From contig NZ_JADEVO010000028.1 in assembly GCF_017114825.1 (NCBI RefSeq), positions 1 through 64,000 of the forward strand: a stretch of 64,000 bases of DNA, read 5' to 3'. Numbering within the stretch: the stretch's first letter is position 1; the number at the start of each line of letters is the position of its first letter. Below the pieces are notes generated by a model. It was not told where the DNA came from and did not search any database. It saw nothing but the letters and a program-made list of their open reading frames with translations. Source of the DNA: Pseudomonas gregormendelii. Its GTDB lineage: Bacteria > Pseudomonadota > Gammaproteobacteria > Pseudomonadales > Pseudomonadaceae. A program made the position numbers and the translations under genes. This document shows positions 16,135 to 24,412 of this stretch, piece by piece.

Positions 16135-17813
16135 ACTGGATAAAACTTGAGCAACTGCTGCTCAAGGCTCAACCGGAGCGCGCCGTGACGGCCGGGCCGG
16201 TGCTGACCCACGCCCAGCTGTGCGAACGCGCACTGCGCCTGGCTGCCGGCCTCGAAAGCCAGGGCATACGGCGCGTTGCCGTGCACCTGGAAGACGCCGC
16301 CGACCTGGCCGTCGCCCTGCTTGGCGCCTGGCGCGCCGGCGCCAGCGTGCTACTTCCGGCCGACCTGCAACCCGTTACCCGGCAACGCTGGTCCGCGGAA
16401 GTCGACCTGTGGTTGACCGACCTGGCCGACGACGCACATCTGGAGGATTACCGGGGCGCGCCCCTGGGCGCAGTCGGGCTCGACCTGGACCAATGCCAAC
16501 TCAGCCTGTGCACGTCAGGCTCCAGTGGCGAGCCCAAGCGCATCGACAAAACCCTGGGCCAGCTGGCCAATGAAGTGCAGGCCCTGGAGGCCCTGTGGGG
16601 TGCCGACCTTGGCCAGGCCTGCATCATCGGCAGCGTCGCCACCCAGCACATCTATGGGTTGCTTTTCCGAGTGCTGTGGCCGCTGTGCGCCGGTCGGCCG
16701 TTCGTGCGCAAACAGCTGGCGTTTCCCGAAGATCTGCAGCGCGCCAGCCGCGAGTGCCCGACATTCGCCTGGGTCGCCAGCCCGGCGCTGCTCAAGCGCA
16801 TGGGCGACAACCTTGACTGGCCCGCCCTGAGTGCAGTTCGCCGGGTGTTTTCTTCTGGTGGCGCCTTGCCGGCCGAAGCGGCGCGAAGCCTGCACCAGCG
16901 CCTGCAACAATGGCCGACGGAAATCCTCGGCAGCTCGGAAACCGGCGGTATTGCCTGGCGCCAGGCCGATGAGCCCTGGCAGCCATTTGCCGACGTTGAA
17001 CTGGCGCTGGACAGTGACGGTGCGTTGCTTGTCAGCTCTCCGTACATGCCCCCAGGCCATGTTGAACATACCGCCGATGCCGCGCAAATTGCCGCCGACG
17101 GCCGTTTTGAGCTACAGGGGCGGCTGGACCGAATCGTCAAACTGGAAGAAAAACGTATCTCGCTTCCAATGCTCGAACAGGCGTTGAGCACCCATGAGTG
17201 GGTGGCTGAAGCACGCATGGGTGTGGTGCAGGAAAACCGCGCGTCGCTGGGCGCGCTGCTGGTCTTGAGCGAGTCAGGCTTGCACGCGTTGCGCAATCAG
17301 GGCCGGCGCGCCGTTACCGAGGAGCTGCGCCAGCACCTGGGCCAGCACTGCGAAACCCTGGCTTTGCCGCGACGCTGGCGTTTTCTGCGACAACTGCCGT
17401 TCAACAGCCAGGGCAAGCTTGCGCAAGCGGATGTCGAGGGGTTATTGCTGGCTGCTCGGCCGAAATTGCCGGAAGTACTGCAACAGATCGAAAACGATGG
17501 CGAGTGGAGCCTGCAATTGGCGGTGCCACCGGACCTGGCGTTCTTCAGCGGCCATTTCCCCAAGGCGCCGGTGTTGCCCGGTGTGGTGCAGGTCGATTGG
17601 GCCCTCGCCCTGGGCCAACGATTGATCAACCTGCCGGAAAAATTCGCCGGTATGGAAGTCCTGAAATTCCAGCAATTGGTGCGCCCGGGGGATCAGGTCC
17701 AGTTGCACCTGCGTTTTGATCCGGTGCGCGGCAAGCTGTATTTCGCTTATCGCAATGAAACCGCGACCTGTTCCAGTGGGCGGATTCTGCTGGAGGCGGC
17801 GAGCGATGCTTGA
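16131..17813 (+). CDS. apeH: Fused aryl-ACP ligase and 3-hydroxyacyl-ACP dehydratase (ApeH-ApeI)
   Basis: A 560-residue two-domain protein. Residues ~1-445 are an AMP-forming adenylation domain with LCTSGSSGEPKR (A3), ILGSSETGG (A5), GRLDRIVKLEEKR (A8) and NSQGKL (A10 lysine). Residues ~450-560 are a hotdog fold with FSGHFPKAPVLPGVVQVDWA, whose GHFP histidine is the catalytic base of FabA/FabZ-type dehydratases. The ligase should activate the aryl carboxylate and load it on an ACP; the dehydratase forms trans double bonds, probably with ApeP. In the described E. coli and Xenorhabdus clusters these are two genes. The start at 16131 overlaps the previous stop (ATGA); an upstream in-frame ATG at 16098 is less likely. 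Confidence 0.88.
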   Translation: MNWIKLEQLLLKAQPERAVTAGPVLTHAQLCERALRLAAGLESQGIRRVAVHLEDAADLAVALLGAWRAGASVLLPADLQPVTRQRWSAEVDLWLTDLADDAHLEDYRGAPLGAVGLDLDQCQLSLCTSGSSGEPKRIDKTLGQLANEVQALEALWGADLGQACIIGSVATQHIYGLLFRVLWPLCAGRPFVRKQLAFPEDLQRASRECPTFAWVASPALLKRMGDNLDWPALSAVRRVFSSGGALPAEAARSLHQRLQQWPTEILGSSETGGIAWRQADEPWQPFADVELALDSDGALLVSSPYMPPGHVEHTADAAQIAADGRFELQGRLDRIVKLEEKRISLPMLEQALSTHEWVAEARMGVVQENRASLGALLVLSESGLHALRNQGRRAVTEELRQHLGQHCETLALPRRWRFLRQLPFNSQGKLAQADVEGLLLAARPKLPEVLQQIENDGEWSLQLAVPPDLAFFSGHFPKAPVLPGVVQVDWALALGQRLINLPEKFAGMEVLKFQQLVRPGDQVQLHLRFDPVRGKLYFAYRNETATCSSGRILLEAASDA

Positions 17814-17856
17814 TTCTGGCAAGTGCTGCGCACTCAATCGCCCAGGGGATGTGCTC

Positions 17857-18591
17857 ATGCATAACCCTTGCGCCGTCATCCCGGTCTACAACCACGAAAC
17901 CGCGATTACCACCGTGGTCGAGGCGGTACTTGGCAGCGGTCTTCCCTGCATCCTGGTGGACGATGCCAGCGCCCCGTCCTGTGCAAAAGTGCTCGATCAC
18001 CTGGCGCTGCGCGAAAAGGTATTCCTGATTCGCCTCGCCGCCAACCAGGGCAAGGGCGGTGCGGTCATGACCGGTCTGCGCGAAGCCGCGCGCCTGGGGT
18101 TCACTCACGCATTGCAGGTGGATGCCGACGGCCAGCACGACCTGCAGGACATCGGCACCTTCATCGAGCAGTCTCGCGCCCACCCCGAAGCGATTATCTG
18201 CGGGTACCCGCAATACGACGCAAGCGTCCCCAAGGGCCGTCTGTATGCCCGCTACCTGACCCACGTGATGGTCTGGATCAACACACTGTCGCTGCAGATT
18301 CGCGACTCGATGTGCGGCTTTCGCGTGTATCCGTTGCCGCCCGTACTGGCCTTGATCGACTCGGCGAAAATCGGCAAGCGCATGGATTTCGACTCGGACA
18401 TCCTGGTGCGCCTGGCCTGGCGCAATCAACCGATGCTGTGGCGGCCTACACGGGTTCATTATCCGCTGGATGGCGTTTCACACTTTCGCCTGCTCCACGA
18501 CAACGTACTGATATCGAGCATGCACACGCGGCTGTTTTTCGGCATGTTGTTGCGCGCGCCGGCGATGCTCTGGCAGCGGTGGCGCACATGA
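17857..18591 (+). CDS. apeJ: Family 2 glycosyltransferase
   Basis: A 244-residue GT-A fold protein. It shows the nucleotide-sugar entry motif CAVIPVYNHE, VDDAS, and the metal-binding DADGQHD. GT2 enzymes transfer a sugar from a nucleotide- or polyprenyl-linked donor; here the acceptor is probably the aryl polyene or its lipid anchor. In other APE clusters the glycosyltransferase and an LpxL-like acyltransferase are joined in ApeJ, while here the second domain is the next gene, with a 4-base overlap. The start is uncertain: 17857 has AGGGGA upstream and gives MHNPCAVIP; 17806, inside the preceding gene, has GGAGG and would add 17 residues. Confidence 0.82.
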   Translation: MHNPCAVIPVYNHETAITTVVEAVLGSGLPCILVDDASAPSCAKVLDHLALREKVFLIRLAANQGKGGAVMTGLREAARLGFTHALQVDADGQHDLQDIGTFIEQSRAHPEAIICGYPQYDASVPKGRLYARYLTHVMVWINTLSLQIRDSMCGFRVYPLPPVLALIDSAKIGKRMDFDSDILVRLAWRNQPMLWRPTRVHYPLDGVSHFRLLHDNVLISSMHTRLFFGMLLRAPAMLWQRWRT

Positions 18592-19535
18592 GCAGCAACT
18601 CCAACAAGGCGCACTGGGCCGACCGTGAGGAGCGCGGCAGTTTCTGGCTGATGAAGCTCACGGCATTCGGTGCCCGGGTGCTGGGTCGGCGCCTGTTGAG
18701 CCCACTGTTGTATGGCATCGTCCTGTACTTTTTCCTCTTTGGTCGAAGCGCTCGCCGCAGCGCCTGGCAATACCAGCAACGGCTTGCCGACTGGAGCGGG
18801 CGCAGCGAATTGCGCCCGACCCACTGGCGCGTCTTCGGCCAATTCATGGCATTTGCCGACTCGATGCTCGACAAACTCGACGTCTGGAACGGCAAGCTGA
18901 GCATCGAGCAGATCGAAATCATCGACCCCGCCCTGCTGCGCGGTCAATTGCGTGGCTCCCGCGGCCAGATGCTGGTGGGTGCGCACCTGGGCAATCTCGA
19001 GGTGTGCCGCGCCTTGGCGGAGATCGGCGAAAAGGTCACCATGAACGTGCTGGTGCACACCAAGCATGCCGAGCAGTTCAACCGACTGCTGGGCGAAGCC
19101 GGCGCGACCAACTTGCGCCTGATTCAGGTGAGCGAGCTTGACCCGGTGATCATGCTGCAACTGCACGAGCGTCTGGAACGTGGCGAGTGGCTGGCAATTG
19201 CCGGCGATCGTGTCCCACTGCATGGCGGGCGTAGCGTCACGGTGGACTTTCTCGGCCATCAGGCCGCATTTCCGCAGGGCCCATGGCTGCTGGCTGGCCT
19301 GCTCAAATGCCCGGTAAACCTGTTGTTGTGCCTGAAGAAGCCAACAGGCGATTATCGACTGACACTCGAGCCGTTCACCGATGCCGTGACCTGGAAACGC
19401 AGCGAGCGCGAACAGGTCATTCATCAGTGGGCGAGCCGCTACGCCGAACGCTTGGGTCACTATTGCCTCGAAGCACCACAACAATGGTTCAACTTTTACC
19501 CTTTCTGGAAGACCGATGACGACGCCAACGCTTGA
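18588..19535 (+). CDS. LpxL/HtrB-like acyltransferase (COG4261 type)
   Basis: A 315-residue protein with an N-terminal membrane anchor (LLSPLLYGIVLYFFLFG) and the lysophospholipid acyltransferase-like catalytic box HLGNLE (HX4E), followed by GDRVPLHGGRSV. LpxL enzymes add secondary acyl chains from acyl-ACP to lipid A. In this operon the protein is expected to transfer the finished polyenoyl chain or a fatty acid to the glycosylated anchor. It starts in an ATGA overlap with the glycosyltransferase, and its C-terminal 20 bases overlap the ammonia-lyase gene. Confidence 0.83.
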   Translation: MSSNSNKAHWADREERGSFWLMKLTAFGARVLGRRLLSPLLYGIVLYFFLFGRSARRSAWQYQQRLADWSGRSELRPTHWRVFGQFMAFADSMLDKLDVWNGKLSIEQIEIIDPALLRGQLRGSRGQMLVGAHLGNLEVCRALAEIGEKVTMNVLVHTKHAEQFNRLLGEAGATNLRLIQVSELDPVIMLQLHERLERGEWLAIAGDRVPLHGGRSVTVDFLGHQAAFPQGPWLLAGLLKCPVNLLLCLKKPTGDYRLTLEPFTDAVTWKRSEREQVIHQWASRYAERLGHYCLEAPQQWFNFYPFWKTDDDANA

Positions 19536-21060
19536 GCCGGTAACCTTCGGCGAACTCCCCCTGCGTATTGAAGATGTACGGGCCCTGGCCAACCGCCAGG
19601 TGCCTGTGCAGTTGCAAGGCGACGCCCTGTTTCGCCAGCGCATCGCCAAAGGCCCGCAGTTCCTGGATTCGCTGCTGGACAAGGAAGGGGTGATTTACGG
19701 CGTGACTACCGGCTATGGCGACTCCTGCGTAGTCGCGGTGCCGCTGCATCACGTCGAGGCGCTGCCTCGTCACCTGTACACATTCCACGGTTGCGGCCTG
19801 GGCAAGTTACTCGACGCCCAGGCGACCCGCGCCGTGCTCGCTGCACGCCTGCAGTCGCTGTGCCAGGGTGTGTCGGGGGTTCGCGTGGAACTGCTGGAAC
19901 GCCTCCAGGCCTTCCTTGCACACGACATCCTGCCGCTGATACCGGAGGAAGGCTCGGTGGGCGCCAGCGGCGACCTGACCCCGTTGTCGTATGTCGCCGC
20001 GACGTTGTCCGGCGAGCGCGAAGTCATGTTTGGTGGCGAACGCCGGCCAGCGGCCGACGTCCATCGCGAACTGGGCTGGGAACCCCTGGTGCTCAGGCCC
20101 AAGGAAGCCCTGGCATTGATGAACGGTACCGCCGTCATGACGGGCCTCGCCTGCCTGGCCTACGCGCGAGCCGATTACCTGCTGCAACTGGCCACCCGCA
20201 TCACCGCAATGAACGTGGTGGCGCTGCAAGGCAATCCGGAACACTTCGACGAGCGCCTGTTCGCCGCGAAACCCCATCCGGGGCAGATGCAGGTCGCTGC
20301 ATGGCTGCGCAAGGACTTGGCCATCGACGCTCCCACCGCACCGCTGCATCGCCTGCAGGATCGCTATTCCCTGCGGTGTGCGCCCCACGTGCTCGGCGTA
20401 TTGGCCGATAGCCTGAACTGGTTGCGCTCGTTCATCGAAATAGAACTCAACAGCGCCAACGACAATCCGATCATCGACGCTGAAGCCGAGCGGGTACTGC
20501 ACGGCGGTCATTTCTACGGCGGCCACATCGCCTTTGCGATGGATAGCCTGAAGACCCTGGTTGCCAACGTCGCCGACCTGCTCGATCGTCAGCTCGCACT
20601 GTTGGTCGACGAGCGCTACAACCATGGCTTGCCGAGCAATCTGTCGGGTGCCACGGCTGATCGGGCGATGCTCAATCACGGCTTCAAGGCGGTGCAGATC
20701 GGTACGAGCGCGTGGACTGCGGAAGCCCTGAAGAACACCATGCCGGCCAGCGTCTTTTCCCGCTCCACCGAGTGCCACAATCAGGACAAGGTGAGCATGG
20801 GCACCATCGCTGCACGGGATGCGATTCGCGTGCTGGAGCTGACCGAACAAGTGGCTGCCGCGACGCTGCTGGCCGCCAACCAGGGCGTCTGGTTACGCAG
20901 TAAAGCCGAGGACGCGCGTACATTGCCGCCGGCACTTGCCGCCATGCACGCGCAGCTGGCTGAAGATTTCCCGCCGGTCATCGAGGACCGGGCCCTGGAG
21001 AGCGAGTTGCGCCTGTGCCTGCAGCGTATCGCCGAACAACACTGGAGGCTGCATGCGTAG
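19516..21060 (+). CDS. Aromatic amino acid ammonia-lyase (HAL/PAL/TAL family)
   Basis: At 514 residues it is the usual length of the bacterial family. Ala150-Ser151-Gly152 in GSVGASGDLTPLSY form the MIO electrophile. Other conserved parts are YGVTTGYG, ALMNGTAVMTG, SANDNP and LPSNLS. The enzyme removes ammonia from an aromatic amino acid to give the acrylate used as the polyene starter. The selectivity pair, aligned by hand with His89-Leu90 of Rhodobacter TAL and Ser-His of HutH, is Phe90-His91; Phe at the first position is PAL-like. The substrate (Phe, Tyr or His) is therefore open, though cinnamate or coumarate would make chemical sense for the following ligase. It overlaps both neighbours, so it is an integral member of the operon. 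Confidence 0.9.
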   Translation: MTTPTLEPVTFGELPLRIEDVRALANRQVPVQLQGDALFRQRIAKGPQFLDSLLDKEGVIYGVTTGYGDSCVVAVPLHHVEALPRHLYTFHGCGLGKLLDAQATRAVLAARLQSLCQGVSGVRVELLERLQAFLAHDILPLIPEEGSVGASGDLTPLSYVAATLSGEREVMFGGERRPAADVHRELGWEPLVLRPKEALALMNGTAVMTGLACLAYARADYLLQLATRITAMNVVALQGNPEHFDERLFAAKPHPGQMQVAAWLRKDLAIDAPTAPLHRLQDRYSLRCAPHVLGVLADSLNWLRSFIEIELNSANDNPIIDAEAERVLHGGHFYGGHIAFAMDSLKTLVANVADLLDRQLALLVDERYNHGLPSNLSGATADRAMLNHGFKAVQIGTSAWTAEALKNTMPASVFSRSTECHNQDKVSMGTIAARDAIRVLELTEQVAAATLLAANQGVWLRSKAEDARTLPPALAAMHAQLAEDFPPVIEDRALESELRLCLQRIAEQHWRLHA

Positions 21061-21478
21061 CAAGGGTGTGCTTCACATCGATACGCAAATCCTCGTGCCG
21101 TTCTTCGACGTCGACACCATGCACGTCGTCTGGCACGGCCATTACATCAAATACCTGGAAGTCGCCCGCTGTGCGTTGCTGGACCGAATCGGCCACAACT
21201 ACAGCGCCATGGTCGAGTCGGGCTACGCCTGGCCGGTGATCGACCTGCAGCTGCGGTATGTACGTGGCGCGGTGTTCGGTCAGAAGCTCAACGTCCGGGC
21301 GAACCTGGTGGAATGGGAGAACCGGTTGAAGATCAACTACCTGATCACCGACCTGGAAACCGGCGAACGCCTGACCCGCGCTGTATCCGTGCAGGTCGCC
21401 GTCGATATGAGCAATCGCGAAATGCAACTGGCTTCACCCAAGATCTTTACCGATGCAGTGGAAAAGGTGCTCGAATGA
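21053..21478 (+). CDS. apeK: 4HBT-family thioesterase (ApeK)
   Basis: A 141-residue single hotdog-fold protein. The N-terminal FFDVDTMHVVWHGHYIKYLE is the 4-hydroxybenzoyl-CoA thioesterase pattern (acidic residue, then the HGHY helix cap). It should hydrolyse acyl-ACP or acyl-CoA thioesters, either releasing the product or clearing stalled chains. The ATG at 21053 lies 8 bases inside the lyase gene, and the stop overlaps the next start by four bases. Confidence 0.82.
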   Translation: MRSKGVLHIDTQILVPFFDVDTMHVVWHGHYIKYLEVARCALLDRIGHNYSAMVESGYAWPVIDLQLRYVRGAVFGQKLNVRANLVEWENRLKINYLITDLETGERLTRAVSVQVAVDMSNREMQLASPKIFTDAVEKVLE

Positions 21479-22086
21479 ACTGGCGGACAACCTGCTGCAA
21501 ATTTCTGGTGGCAGGCGTCATGCTGCTGGGTACTTCACTGGCCCAGGCTTTTGATCTGCAGCAGCTCAGCGATCAACTGGGCAAACCTGACGTGATCCAC
21601 GGCAGTTTCATCCAGGAAAAACACCTGCGCGCCCTGCCCCAGCCGCTGACCAGCAAGGGCACATTCGTCCTGGCGAAAAACCACGGCCTGCTCTGGCTGC
21701 TCAGAACACCGCTGCAGCAGGATTATCGGATCACCGCCAAGGGCATCGCCCGGCGCGAAGGTAACGGCTGGCAAATGCTGCCGGGCAAAAGCGCCGGAGC
21801 CGAGCAGAACCGTTTGTTCCTCGCGGTGCTGCAAGGTGACAGCAGCGGGCTGCAACGAGACTTCGACCTGTCGCTCAGTGGCGATGCACAGGACTGGAAG
21901 TTGACCCTGATCCCGCGTTCGCTGCTGTTAAAGCAGGTGTTCAACCAGATCAACATTGCCGGGGCCGAGTTGGTGCACAGTATCGAACTGCTTGAAACCC
22001 AGGGCGACAGCACCCTTTTACGCATGCAGGACAGTACCGCCGCGCAACCGTTGAGCGACTCGGAGCAACATGACTTTGCCGAGTGA
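21475..22086 (+). CDS. apeL: LolA-like periplasmic carrier (ApeL)
   Basis: A 203-residue protein with a cleavable signal peptide (basic NWRTTCCK, hydrophobic core, then SLAQA-FDLQQL). The mature part begins with the pattern of LolA-like proteins (GSFIQEKHLRALPQPLTSKG, then LLWLLRTPLQQDYRIT), which fold as half-barrels that carry lipidated molecules across the periplasm. It probably escorts the lipid-linked polyene, or the ApeN lipoprotein, to the outer membrane. It overlaps both neighbours (4 and 17 bases). Confidence 0.8.
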   Translation: MNWRTTCCKFLVAGVMLLGTSLAQAFDLQQLSDQLGKPDVIHGSFIQEKHLRALPQPLTSKGTFVLAKNHGLLWLLRTPLQQDYRITAKGIARREGNGWQMLPGKSAGAEQNRLFLAVLQGDSSGLQRDFDLSLSGDAQDWKLTLIPRSLLLKQVFNQINIAGAELVHSIELLETQGDSTLLRMQDSTAAQPLSDSEQHDFAE

Positions 22087-24412
22087 ACGCAGGCTCCCGC
22101 AGATTTTCCTGATCCTGCTACTGGTGGTACTGGCGCTGGCCGGTTGGCAATGGCGTAACGGCCCACCGCTGTCGGCCAACCTGATGGAGCTGGTACCAGG
22201 CACGGCACCGGATGCACTGGAGTCACGCGCGGAGCAGCGCATGCAGGAACCGTTGAACCGCGAGATGCTGGTGCTGGTCGGCCACGCTGATCGCCAACAG
22301 GCCGTGGCCATGGCGCAGCAACTCGGCGAGCAATGGCAAGCCAGCGGCCTGTTCGAAAAGGTCCAGTGGAACCTGCAAGCCGACTTGCCGGCGCTGCGCA
22401 CCCAGCTGCTGGAGGGTCGCCTGGCGATGCTCTCGGTCGAAGATCGCCAGCAGTTGATCGAGCACCCCGAAGCGTTCATCCAGCAGCGCGTGCAAGGCCT
22501 CTTCGACCCCTTCACCGGTTTCAGTCTGGTACCCAGCCAGGAAGACTGGCTAGGGTTAACCGGACGCATCCAGAACAGCCAGCCCCAACACGGCGCCGTA
22601 CAACTGGACATCGGCAGCGGTGCGCTGGTGGCTGATACTGACGGCATAAGCTGGGTGCTGCTGCGCGCGCGCACCACCGGCAATGCATTCGACATGAAGC
22701 TGCCCCTGCAGGTCGCCGAACTGCTCCAAAGCAGCCGTGCCGAAGCCGCCCAGGCCAAGGTACAACTGTTGGCGGCCAGCGGCCTGCTCTATGCCGCAAA
22801 CGGCCAGCAGCAAGCCACCCGCGAAATGACCTGGGTCGGCGGCGGCGCCACGATCGGCATTCTATTATTGCTACTGCTGGCCTTCCGGCGCTGGCGCGTC
22901 TTGCTCGCCTTTGTCCCGGTGCTGGTGGGCATGCTCTTCGGTGCGGTGGCCTGCGTCGCCCTGTTCGGCCATATGCATGTGATGACGCTGGTGCTCGGTT
23001 CGAGCCTGATCGGCGTGGCGGTCGACTACCCGCTGCATTACCTGTCCAAAAGCTGGAGCCTGAACCCCTGGCGCAGCTGGCCAGCCCTGCGCCTGACCTT
23101 GCCCGGCCTGACCCTGAGCCTGATCACCAGTTGCATCGGTTACCTCGCCCTGGCCTGGACTCCGTTTCCAGCGCTGACCCAGATCGCGGTGTTCTCCGCA
23201 GCGGGTCTGATCGGCGCCTACTTGTGCGCGGTATGCCTGCTACCGGCATTGCTGAAGGGTGTGCAATTGCGCCCTGCACAATGGCCGTTAAGGGTTTGCG
23301 AAAGCTTGCTGCTGTGCCGCGAAGCACTCATCAAGCGGGCAAGCACCCCGGTATTGCTGGCAGTACTGGTCGCCTTCTGCGTCGCCGGCCTGCTGCAGCT
23401 CGACAGCAAGAACGACATTCGCCAATGGGTCGGCGCGCCCCAGCAGCTGACGGACGAAGCCCAGACCATTGCCCGGATCACCGGCTATCAGCCCACCAGC
23501 CAGTTCTTCCTGGTGCGCGCGGCCGATCAGCAGCAATTGCTCGAACGCCAGAACGCGCTGAGCGAGCGACTCGATCAACTGGTCAACCTGGAGAAACTCC
23601 AGGGTTACCTGTCCCTCAATCAACTGGTCAGCCCGCCCAGCGAACAGGTACAGGTTCGCGAAGCGCTGAACAAACTGGCGCAACACTGGCAGCCGTTGCT
23701 TGATCTCGGCGTGCCGGTGGCAGCACTGCAAGCCGAACTCGAGAGCTTGCGCGCGTTGCCGATCCAGGATGTCGACACGGCGCTACGCGGCCCGCTGGCA
23801 GAGCCCTATCGTGCCCTGTGGCTGGGTTCGACCGATGACGGAGGCGTAGCGGCGATGGTCAGCCTGCAAGGCTTGAATAACCCCGCGCTGCTGCAGGTTC
23901 AGGCCCTGGACCTGCCGGGTGTGGAGCTGGTCGATCGCCTGGGTGAATTGAACAGCGTCTTCGCCGCGACCCAGATCAGCGCCGCCGAGTTGAAACTGGC
24001 CTCCTGCGTGCTGATCGTGCTGGTGCTGATCCTGCCGTTCGGCCTTGGCGGCGCCTTGCGCATTGTCACTCTGCCGCTGCTGGCCGCGGTTTGCAGCCTG
24101 GCCAGTCTGGGCTGGCTGGGGCAGCCGCTGACCTTGTTCAGCCTGTTTGGCCTGCTGTTGGTCACCGCCATCAGCGTCGACTACGCGATCCTCATGCGCG
24201 AGCAGGTCGGTGGGGCGGCAGTGAGCCTGCTGGGCACCTTGCTGGCGGCGCTGACCACCTGGTTGTCATTCGGGCTGCTGGCCGTGTCGAGCACGCCAGC
24301 GGTGAGCAACTTCGGCCTGTCGGTGAGCCTGGGGCTGGTGTTCAGTTTCATGCTGGCGCCGTGGGCTTGCCGCCAGAGTCATGCGGTTGAAACGGCGGAG
24401 TCGGTGGCATGA
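22070..24412 (+). CDS. apeM: MMPL/RND-type exporter (ApeM)
   Basis: A 780-residue inner-membrane protein built as two homologous halves. Each half has one N-terminal membrane helix, a large periplasmic domain and a five-helix bundle; the bundles carry the repeated GVAVDYPLHY and AISVDYAIL segments with the aspartate expected for proton coupling. Hydrophobic exporters of this kind move lipids or lipid-like products out of the inner membrane. In APE clusters it is the presumed polyene exporter, working with the LolA-like protein encoded just upstream (17-base overlap). Confidence 0.87.
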   Translation: MTLPSERRLPQIFLILLLVVLALAGWQWRNGPPLSANLMELVPGTAPDALESRAEQRMQEPLNREMLVLVGHADRQQAVAMAQQLGEQWQASGLFEKVQWNLQADLPALRTQLLEGRLAMLSVEDRQQLIEHPEAFIQQRVQGLFDPFTGFSLVPSQEDWLGLTGRIQNSQPQHGAVQLDIGSGALVADTDGISWVLLRARTTGNAFDMKLPLQVAELLQSSRAEAAQAKVQLLAASGLLYAANGQQQATREMTWVGGGATIGILLLLLLAFRRWRVLLAFVPVLVGMLFGAVACVALFGHMHVMTLVLGSSLIGVAVDYPLHYLSKSWSLNPWRSWPALRLTLPGLTLSLITSCIGYLALAWTPFPALTQIAVFSAAGLIGAYLCAVCLLPALLKGVQLRPAQWPLRVCESLLLCREALIKRASTPVLLAVLVAFCVAGLLQLDSKNDIRQWVGAPQQLTDEAQTIARITGYQPTSQFFLVRAADQQQLLERQNALSERLDQLVNLEKLQGYLSLNQLVSPPSEQVQVREALNKLAQHWQPLLDLGVPVAALQAELESLRALPIQDVDTALRGPLAEPYRALWLGSTDDGGVAAMVSLQGLNNPALLQVQALDLPGVELVDRLGELNSVFAATQISAAELKLASCVLIVLVLILPFGLGGALRIVTLPLLAAVCSLASLGWLGQPLTLFSLFGLLLVTAISVDYAILMREQVGGAAVSLLGTLLAALTTWLSFGLLAVSSTPAVSNFGLSVSLGLVFSFMLAPWACRQSHAVETAESVA

